Shown one piece after another: positions 6,480 through 12,541 of a stretch of 15,322 bases of DNA (its first letter is position 1; every line of letters starts with the position of its first letter). Below the pieces are notes generated by a model. The model was not told the origin of the DNA. It saw only the letters and a list, made by a program, of their open reading frames with translations, and made no database searches. Origin of the DNA: Phycisphaerae bacterium (lineage in GTDB: Bacteria; Planctomycetota; Phycisphaerae; UBA1845; Fen-1342); assembly GCA_022842805.1 (NCBI GenBank), contig JALHOX010000049.1, positions 1-15,322 of the forward strand. Direction: 5' to 3'. The translations under genes and the position numbers were made by a program.

Positions 6480-7283
6480 TCAGGAATCGACCGAGGCGAG
6501 CTCGAGCTTTTCGAAGTCGGTGGGCAGATCGAGCTTCAGGTCGGCGTCGTCCAGCGAGTCGGAGAGTTTCCACTCCGTGAAACGGGCCTGGAACTGCGGA
6601 GCGCCGGCGTCGGCCTTTCGGACGACGACGAACTTCACGGGCAGAGCCGGACCATCCCGCGCGATCCATAGCTGCCAATCCACATCGTCGCCGCTGAAGG
6701 CGACATGATCGCACTCCTTGCCGCCGATCGTCGCCTTGCCGACGTAGCGGCCGATGCGCATTCCATCGGTCAGCGCGGCGAAGACGTCGTCGAAGAGGAA
6801 GTCGCCGGTCGGCACAGAGAGCCCGTATTTGGCGGACATTGTTTCGAGCATCTGTCCGACCGAGCCGCTGCACGGTACCTGCGAATAGGTCTTGGCGTGG
6901 CGGTCCATGAGCGTGACCTGCGCGCCGTCGTAGGTGTAAGAGCGATCCCAGCCGCGCCCGCGGGCGACGGCCATCACGCGGTTGGGCCGGGCGACGCGAA
7001 CCTCGAGCCGACGGTCGTGCTGCAGCTTCATTCCGGTCGCGTCGGGGACGTCGAATTCCTGTTCGGCGACGAAGCGGAACGCCTTCGCATCAGCGAGGGT
7101 CTTGCTCATCTTCTTCAATGCTTCTTCGGCACGCAGATCGATCACGGGCGAGGGGTCGATCGCGGCGGCGGAGGGCGCACCGGCCGGCTGAGAGGTCGGC
7201 TCATCGGCGGCGAAAGCGACGGCTGCGAGCGCCGCGCTGCCGACGGCGAGCAGAATGCGCCCCATGCGGGAAACGCTCAACAT
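6480..7283 (-). CDS. DUF2092 domain periplasmic protein
   Basis: A 267-residue exported protein. Residues 8-26 form a signal peptide (GRILLAVGSAALAAVAFA, cleavage near AFA|AD), followed by an Ala/Pro/Ser linker (TSQPAGAPSAAA) and then a full DUF2092 domain. The domain is seen as ALKKMSKTLADAKAFRFVAE, R..VARPNRVMA, a SYTYDGAQVTLMD strand, TYSQVP, the MSAKYGLSVPTGDFLFDD helix, IGRYVGKATIGGKECDHVAF, VDWQLWIA, LPVKFVV and GAPQFQARFTEW. DUF2092 proteins are predicted periplasmic, with a fold related to LolA/LppX-type lipoprotein carriers; the ligand is unknown. The start at 7283 is set by AGGAG 7 nt upstream. A longer frame to 7442 adds 53 residues ahead of the signal peptide and is unlikely. It lies in the middle of the 8080-4866 operon. 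Confidence 0.85.
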   Translation of the reverse strand: MLSVSRMGRILLAVGSAALAAVAFAADEPTSQPAGAPSAAAIDPSPVIDLRAEEALKKMSKTLADAKAFRFVAEQEFDVPDATGMKLQHDRRLEVRVARPNRVMAVARGRGWDRSYTYDGAQVTLMDRHAKTYSQVPCSGSVGQMLETMSAKYGLSVPTGDFLFDDVFAALTDGMRIGRYVGKATIGGKECDHVAFSGDDVDWQLWIARDGPALPVKFVVVRKADAGAPQFQARFTEWKLSDSLDDADLKLDLPTDFEKLELASVDS

Positions 7284-7290
7284 ATTGCGA

Positions 7291-7295
7291 CTCCT
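7291..7295 (-). promoter_or_regulatory. Ribosome binding site of the DUF2092 gene
   Basis: AGGAG on the minus strand, 7 nt before the ATG at 7283. It decides this start over the ATG at 7442. Confidence 0.75.
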
Positions 7296-7444
7296 GAGAA
7301 CCAAGAGGACGTTCGACACCTGCGCCTGCGAGAAGCCGTTGGTCGCTTCGTTCGCGATCGGTGCTGCGACAGCGCCGCTTCCCGGGGGAAGCGGCACGCG
7401 CGCGAGCACCTGTTCCACGAACATCGCGGCAGGCGCCGCCATGA

Positions 7445-8080
7445 TCAGCGCGCGAGTTCGGCGAAGTCGATCGGCGACGGTTCGGCGAAGACGCCCTGCG
7501 AGTCGAAGGTGAAGATCAGCGCTTCGCCGCAGAAGAAGTCGAAGCCGTTCTCGAAGAAGCCGTCGACGATGTCGAAGCTGTCGAGCAGTTCGCCGGTAAT
7601 CGGGTCGTAGTATTCCTCGATCAGCAACTCGATCGAGCCGACGCAGGGGTACTCGAGCACGAGCGAGCCGCTGAGCGAGCCGTCGAGCGGGGTCTCGACG
7701 AAAATGCTCTGCTCGATGCCGTCGACCAGGAAGACGTAGAAGCCGTCGAGGCCGGTGGCGTTTTCGAAGACGAAGATGTTGATGTCGTCGACCACGTCCA
7801 CCACGATGTCTTCGCGGAAATCGTTGATGATGGTGACGTTGTTATTGATGATGACGGGATCGGGCCGGGTGGCGACGAGCGCGGGCGGGAAGACGGTCGG
7901 CTCGGCGGCGATGAAGGTCGTGGGACCGATGCTGTCGTCGAACAAGTCGGCGATTTCTTCGACGATATCTTCCAGGTCGTCGCCGTCGAGATCGACGCAG
8001 CCGACCGGTACGAGGGCGGTCGCGAGTGAGAGACCGAGGACGAGGCGGGTCGAGCGAATCCAATTCCAAACCGAGCGCAT
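7445..8080 (-). CDS. Very acidic, lysine-free secreted protein or lipoprotein of unknown function
   Basis: A 211-residue protein, not recognised. The N-terminus is a signal peptide (WNWIRSTRLVLGLSLATALVP) ending in VGC at residue 28. This could be a lipobox, although Pro at -3 is unusual. By my count the 184 residues from Cys28 hold 24 Asp and 17 Glu against 3 Arg and no Lys. The start of the mature part is almost all acidic (VDLDGDDLEDIVEEIADLFDD). The rest is strand-like with many Ile/Val/Phe, and two further Cys residues (YPCVG, FFCGE) could form a disulfide. There is no clear EF-hand loop. The start is fixed by AAAGGAG 5 nt upstream. It is the first gene of the operon with the DUF2092 and YbaY-domain genes. 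Calcium binding or surface exposure is possible but only inferred. Confidence 0.78.
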   Translation of the reverse strand: MRSVWNWIRSTRLVLGLSLATALVPVGCVDLDGDDLEDIVEEIADLFDDSIGPTTFIAAEPTVFPPALVATRPDPVIINNNVTIINDFREDIVVDVVDDINIFVFENATGLDGFYVFLVDGIEQSIFVETPLDGSLSGSLVLEYPCVGSIELLIEEYYDPITGELLDSFDIVDGFFENGFDFFCGEALIFTFDSQGVFAEPSPIDFAELAR

Positions 8081-8085
8081 GCGAA

Positions 8086-8092
8086 CTCCTTT
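8086..8092 (-). promoter_or_regulatory. Ribosome binding site of the acidic secreted protein
   Basis: AAAGGAG on the minus strand, 5 nt before the ATG at 8080. It selects this start over an upstream in-frame codon at 8113. Confidence 0.75.
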
Positions 8093-8215
8093 CGCGTTGT
8101 GAGAGCCGGGCATTTCAGCCCCCGCTGATGGAGGAAGTTATCGATTGGGTTGGGTTAGGGCAAACGAAAAATCGGATCTGGAGTTGCGCGGGCATGACGG
8201 AGGGATAACAGGCGC

Positions 8216-8262
8216 GAAACAACGCGGTCGTCGGCCTGCGAATACGCAGGTCGACGACCGCG
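8216..8262 (-). terminator. Rho-independent terminator of ppdK
   Basis: An 18-bp stem (8223-8240 with 8245-8262) in which 17 pairs are Watson-Crick and one is G-U or A-C depending on strand, with loop AATA/TATT. It starts 24 nt after the ppdK stop. On the minus strand it is followed by TTGTTTC, a short imperfect U-tract. It isolates ppdK from the downstream operon. Confidence 0.8.
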
Positions 8263-8286
8263 CGGGGACGTCATTCGAATTCGGAA

Positions 8287-11034
8287 CTATTTTTTCTTGC
8301 GCTCGGCCAGCGCTGCCTGGGCCGCGGCGAGGCGGGCGATCGGCACGCGATAGGGCGAGCAACTGACGTAGTCGAGTCCGACGTCGTGGCAGAAGCGCAC
8401 CGTCGCGGGATCGCCGCCGTGTTCGCCGCAGATGCCCAACTTCAATTTCTTACGCGTGTTACGGCCCGACGCGCAGGCGTGTGAGACAAGCGCGCCGACG
8501 CCGGCCACGTCGAGCGACTGGAATGGGTCGTCGGCGAAGATGGCGTGTTGCGCCTGATCGAGGTACTCGGGCAGGAAGCGACCGGCGTCGTCGCGCGAGA
8601 GACCCAGCGCGAGTTGCGTGAGGTCGTTGGTGCCGAAGCTGAAGAACTCCGCGCTTTCGGCCAGTTTGTCGGCGAGGATCGCGGCCCGCGGCGTCTCGAT
8701 CATCGTGCCGACGAGGTACTTGAGCTTGGTCCGCGCGGCGCGAATGACGCCCTCGGCCACCGCTCGCGTGCGATCCACGAGGATCTGCAACTCGCGGCCG
8801 TCGATCGTGAGCGGGATCATGATCTCGGGCAGCACTTCGACGCCGCGGCGCTGACAGGCGATGGCGGCTTCGATGATGGCGCGGACCTGCATGTCGAGGA
8901 TTTCGGGGTAGGTCAGGCAAAGGCGACAGCCGCGATGGCCGAGCATGGGGTTGGTCTCGTGCAACTGCGACGAGCGCCGCTCGATTTGAGCGGGCGTGCG
9001 CCCGCTGGCTTTCGCGAGGCGATCGACCTGCTCGGGCGTGCGCGGCAGAAACTCGTGCAGCGGCGGGTCGATCAGGCGGATCGTGACCGGGCGGCCCGCC
9101 ATGGCCTCGAAGATGCCGATGAAATCTTCGCGCTGATAGGGCAACAGCTTGGCCAGCGCCGCGCCGCGCTGCGTGGCGTCGTCGGCGACGATCATCTCCT
9201 GAATCGCGAGTTGGCGCTCGTGCGTGGCGAAGAACATGTGCTCCGTGCGGCAAAGGCCGATGCCCTCGGCGCCCATTTCGATCGCCTTCCGGGCGTCTTC
9301 GGGTGTATCGGCATTGGCGCGGACGCGCAGGAAGCGCATCTCGTCGACCCATTGCATGATCGTCTGATACTGGGGCGGCGGCTCGGGCCGCGAGAGCGGC
9401 AGCGCGCCGGCGTAGATCTCGCCGGTCGAGCCGTCGAGCGTGATGGTGTCGCCCTCGCCAAACTCGCGCCCGCCGAGCTTCATGCGTCGCTTGTGCTCAT
9501 CGACCTCGAGCTCGGTGCAACCGACGATGCAGCACTTGCCCCAGCCGCGGGCGACGACGGCAGCGTGCGAGGTTTTGCCGCCGATCTGGGTCAGGATGCC
9601 CTGAGCGGCCTGCATGCCGCCGACGTCTTCGGGGCTGGTCTCGGGGCGGACGAGAATCACGGCCTCGCCCTTGGCGGCGCGACGTTCGGCTTCGTGAGCG
9701 CTGAAGGCGACGGCGCCGGCAGCGGCGCCGGGCACCGCGTTGATGCCCTTCGCCAAGCGGCGCTCGCGAAACTCGGCCTGAGAGACCTGCGGGCTGATGA
9801 CGGGATAGAAGAGTCGCTCAATGTCGACGGCCTTGATGCGGCGCACGGCCTGCTCGCGCGTGATCACGGGCTTGCTGGCGGCGGCCGCCTCGCGGGCCGA
9901 GAGCAGCTTGCGCTTCGTCAGCCGCTTTGCATCTTCGCGCGTGATCAGCGGCTTGGTGGCCTGTTCGACGGCGATGCGGAAGGCGGCGGTGGGCGTGCGC
10001 TTGCCGCTGCGACACTGCAGGATGAAGAGCTGGCCGCGCTCGACGGTGAACTCAAGATCCTGCATCTCGCCGTAGTGCGTTTCGAGAATCGCGCGGACGG
10101 CCAGCAACTGGTCGTAGACTTCGGGCATCTTGTCGCGCAGCGAGATGAGCGGCAGCGGGGTGCGGATGCCGGCGACGACGTCTTCGCCCTGGGCGTTGAT
10201 CAGCAATTCGCCGTAGAACTCGTTGGCGCCCGTGCTCGGGTCGCGCGTGAAGCAGACGCCCGTTCCGCTGTTATCGTCGACATTGCCGAAGACCATCTGC
10301 TGCACGTTGACGGCGGTGCCCTTCAGGCCGACGAGCCGCTCGACGCGGCGATAGGTGACCGATTTTTCGGCGTTCCAGGAGCGAAAGACGGCGTCGATCG
10401 CACCGTGGAGCTGCTCCCACGGATCCTGGGGAAAGACGTTGCCGGTGAGATTGCGATACTCGGTCTGAAACGCGCCGCAAAGCTCCTGTAAGGCGGAGGC
10501 GGGGAGCTCGGAGTCGATGGTGACGCCGGCCGATCTGCGAGCCTCGGTCAGGCGGCGCTCGAAGACCTCTTTCGAAAGGCCGCAGACGACGGTCGAGTAC
10601 ATCTGCACGAAGCGGCGGTAGCAATCCCAGGCGAAGCGTGAGTCGTGCGTCTCGCTGATCAGCCCCTGCACCGTCGTGTCGTTTAACCCGAGGTTGAGCA
10701 CCGTTTCGAGCATGCCCGGCATCGAGACGGCCGCGCCGCTGCGCACGGAGACCAGCAGCGGATTCTCGGAATCGCCGAAGTGCAGCTTGGAATCGCTCTC
10801 CAGCTGCTCGACCGCCTTTTTCACCTGCTTCTCGAGCCCCGCCGGCCATTGGCCGTTGTGCGCGAGAACATGCGCGCAGGCGGGGACGGCGACGGTGAAC
10901 CCCGGCGGAACAGGCAAGCCGATGTGCGACATGGTGGCGAGGCCGGCGCCCTTGCCGCCGAGGAGTTGCTTGTCCTCGCTCGTGTGCTCGCGATGCCCCT
11001 TGCCGAACGGATAAACCCAGCGTTCTTGTTTCAT
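8287..11034 (-). CDS. ppdK: Pyruvate, phosphate dikinase
   Basis: A 915-residue cytoplasmic enzyme (EC 2.7.9.1) that interconverts pyruvate, ATP and Pi with PEP, AMP and PPi. The N-terminal ATP-grasp part begins LLGGKGAGLATMSHIGLPVPPGFT and includes SVRSGAAVSMPGM, QQMVFGN, GVCFTRDPSTG and FTVERGQLFILQCRSGKRT. The phosphohistidine domain has GGKTSHAAVVARGWGK with catalytic His490. The C-terminal PEP/pyruvate barrel has GIGLCRTEHMF, RLIDPPLHEF, NPMLGHRGCRL, GTMIETPRAA, FFSFGTNDLTQ and CGEHGGDP with catalytic Cys869. All key residues are present. It is slightly longer than typical bacterial forms because of a 27-residue duplication near residues 361-400. The ATG at 11034 is preceded by AAGG at about 10 nt; the TTG just before it is not needed. 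It is monocistronic by context, with a terminator at 8216-8262. Confidence 0.98.
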   Translation of the reverse strand: MKQERWVYPFGKGHREHTSEDKQLLGGKGAGLATMSHIGLPVPPGFTVAVPACAHVLAHNGQWPAGLEKQVKKAVEQLESDSKLHFGDSENPLLVSVRSGAAVSMPGMLETVLNLGLNDTTVQGLISETHDSRFAWDCYRRFVQMYSTVVCGLSKEVFERRLTEARRSAGVTIDSELPASALQELCGAFQTEYRNLTGNVFPQDPWEQLHGAIDAVFRSWNAEKSVTYRRVERLVGLKGTAVNVQQMVFGNVDDNSGTGVCFTRDPSTGANEFYGELLINAQGEDVVAGIRTPLPLISLRDKMPEVYDQLLAVRAILETHYGEMQDLEFTVERGQLFILQCRSGKRTPTAAFRIAVEQATKPLITREDAKRLTKRKLLSAREAAAASKPVITREQAVRRIKAVDIERLFYPVISPQVSQAEFRERRLAKGINAVPGAAAGAVAFSAHEAERRAAKGEAVILVRPETSPEDVGGMQAAQGILTQIGGKTSHAAVVARGWGKCCIVGCTELEVDEHKRRMKLGGREFGEGDTITLDGSTGEIYAGALPLSRPEPPPQYQTIMQWVDEMRFLRVRANADTPEDARKAIEMGAEGIGLCRTEHMFFATHERQLAIQEMIVADDATQRGAALAKLLPYQREDFIGIFEAMAGRPVTIRLIDPPLHEFLPRTPEQVDRLAKASGRTPAQIERRSSQLHETNPMLGHRGCRLCLTYPEILDMQVRAIIEAAIACQRRGVEVLPEIMIPLTIDGRELQILVDRTRAVAEGVIRAARTKLKYLVGTMIETPRAAILADKLAESAEFFSFGTNDLTQLALGLSRDDAGRFLPEYLDQAQHAIFADDPFQSLDVAGVGALVSHACASGRNTRKKLKLGICGEHGGDPATVRFCHDVGLDYVSCSPYRVPIARLAAAQAALAERKKK
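9854..9960 (-). repeat. 81-bp-period direct repeat inside ppdK
   Basis: TCGCGCGTGATCA occurs at 9854-9866 and again at 9935-9947. The following 13 bp (GGGCTTGCTGGC versus CGGCTTGGTGGC type) also match closely. It encodes KPLITREDA and KPVITREQA 27 residues apart. Looks like a recent in-frame tandem duplication. Confidence 0.75.
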
Positions 11035-11284
11035 CAATTTCTACCTTGCGGAAATGCTTGCGGACCGCGTTTTCAATTATCGATGTAATCGGGTGCGCGG
11101 CGTTTGTCTATTGATTTCGGCGGCGGGAGTCGTACGAAGCAAGTGCGGATTCAAGCGGAGAAAAGGGCTCGATTGAAAGACTTCCGGAGCAGATTGTCCT
11201 CGGCTCGCGCGCAGTGGAAAGTCGCTCCGTCTGCAAGGACGACGCCAAGCGGTGGATTTGTTCAAGATTTCCAGCGGTTTTGGC

Positions 11285-12541
11285 TTAGCGTTCCGGTGGA
11301 TCAGCCGGTTGCGAATCGGCTGGAGCTGAGGCGGGCTGCGAGGCGGATTCGGCTTCGAGTCGCTTGGCCAGCGCGTCGACGGTAACCAGTTTCACGTTGC
11401 ACTCAACAGATTTTCCGTCGCGCAGGTAGGTGACTTTGAGCGCGTCGCCGGCGCGGCGGCGGGCCATGGCGCGGTCGAGATCGAGCGGGCGGCGGATCGG
11501 TTCGTCATCAATCGCGGTGACGAGGTCGCCGGCCTGCATGCCCGCGTCGGCCGCGGGGCCGGATCCCACCTTCACCGCTTCGACGCCGACGGGCTGGGAA
11601 CCCGCCACCGCGGTGTCGCGCGGGTCGAACGAAATGCCCATGACGCCGCCGACCAGATCGACGCCGTTCTTGAGCCGCTCCACCACGCGGGCGGTTTCGT
11701 CGCAGCGCAGCGCGAAGCCGATGCCCGAGTCGTACCACTCGACGCCGGCCAGTTCATCGGCAGAGCCGGCCTGCGGCACGCAGATGCCGAACAGGCGACC
11801 GTCGAGATCGAAGAGCGGGCCGCCATAGTTGGCGGGCGAAGTCTTGGCGTCGGTCTGAATCGTGAGTGCGCGATTGCGACGCGCGGCGCTGATGACGCCG
11901 GCTGCCAGCGCGGGCGTGCGCGAGCCGAAGCCCCAGCCGGCGGTCAGCGCCCATTGGCCCGGCCGCGGCTCCGGCGCGAGCGAAGGAGCGGGCAAATCGG
12001 CGGCGTCGACCTTCAGGAGCGCGAGCCGCGTCAGGTCGTCTTTGGCGATCAGCCTGGCGATGAAACGCCGGCCATCGCCCAGCGTGGCGAGTGTGACGGG
12101 CGGCTGGGTCAGAAAGTTCAAGCTGCTGGTGACGATCCATCCGTCGCTCGACCAGACCACGCCGGTGGTGGGGCCTTCGACCGGGCGAAAGGTGACGGCG
12201 GTGATTTTTTCGCCCGTTTTTTCATCCTCGAACTTGGAGACCGGCGCGGCGCCGCCGACGGTGTCGAGACGGACGATCGACGGGGCGATTCTCTGCAATG
12301 CGGCCTGGAAGGCGCGGTCGGTGGGCGGATCGTCGGCGCGCGCGGCGAGCGGCGCACTCAAAACCGAGAACAGCGCAGCGACAAGCAGTAGCGACCGGCA
12401 ACCCGCCGGTCGACGAGTCGTGCGGCAAGCGGCCGGACCACATTTGACGCATGCACCATTCGTCGGCCGGCGAGGAAGCAAGCCCCGACTAGCGCATACA
12501 CCGCCGCTCGAACGCGGGACGCGACCTATCACTACGGCCAT
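11285..12541 (-). CDS. HtrA/DegP-like pseudoprotease with C-terminal PDZ domain
   Basis: A 418-residue exported protein from the ATG at 12541. The trypsin-like fold is clear (SIVRLDT, GVVWSSDGWIVTSS, DGRRFIARLIAKDD, LALLKVDA, QWALTAGWGFG, GVISAARR, GGPLFDLDGRLFGIC, GIGFAL). All three catalytic positions are changed: the His of TNxHV is Leu141 (TSSLN), the Asp of DLAxLK is Arg172 (TRLALLK), and the Ser of GNSGG is Tyr239 (ANYGG). Residues about 300-385 form a PDZ domain (MGISFDP..., AADAGMQAGDLVTAIDDEPI). The tail is an ASQPASAPADSQPADPP linker. A signal peptide core (SLLLVAALFSVLSAPLAARA) lies at about residues 50-69, so the ATG leaves a long Cys-rich leader; a TTG at 12481 would give a more usual signal. 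The ATG overlaps the upstream stop by 10 nt, suggesting translational coupling. Proteolysis is not expected; binding or regulation is. Confidence 0.85.
   Translation of the reverse strand: MAVVIGRVPRSSGGVCASRGLLPRRPTNGACVKCGPAACRTTRRPAGCRSLLLVAALFSVLSAPLAARADDPPTDRAFQAALQRIAPSIVRLDTVGGAAPVSKFEDEKTGEKITAVTFRPVEGPTTGVVWSSDGWIVTSSLNFLTQPPVTLATLGDGRRFIARLIAKDDLTRLALLKVDAADLPAPSLAPEPRPGQWALTAGWGFGSRTPALAAGVISAARRNRALTIQTDAKTSPANYGGPLFDLDGRLFGICVPQAGSADELAGVEWYDSGIGFALRCDETARVVERLKNGVDLVGGVMGISFDPRDTAVAGSQPVGVEAVKVGSGPAADAGMQAGDLVTAIDDEPIRRPLDLDRAMARRRAGDALKVTYLRDGKSVECNVKLVTVDALAKRLEAESASQPASAPADSQPADPPER

Noticed and set aside
5634..6671. 345-codon plus-strand open frame
   Set aside because: Antisense to the YbaY-domain and DUF2092 genes, with Arg/Ala/Gly/Asp-rich composition, no domain and no RBS.
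7284..7442. 53-codon N-terminal extension of the DUF2092 protein
   Set aside because: AGGAG before 7283 and the signal peptide directly after it support the shorter protein.
7950..7997. EF-hand or dockerin-like motif in the acidic protein (VDLDGDDLEDIVEE)
   Set aside because: The spacing of Asp residues does not fit the DxDxDG loop, so calcium binding is not claimed.
8545..10491. 648-codon open frame on the plus strand
   Set aside because: It lies fully antisense to ppdK, whose protein has every catalytic motif. Long antisense frames are expected in GC-rich genes with strong third-position bias.
11060..11125. Possible ppdK promoter with GATAAT (11076-11081, minus strand)
   Set aside because: No -35 box at 16-18 nt spacing could be found; TAGACA upstream is 23 nt away.
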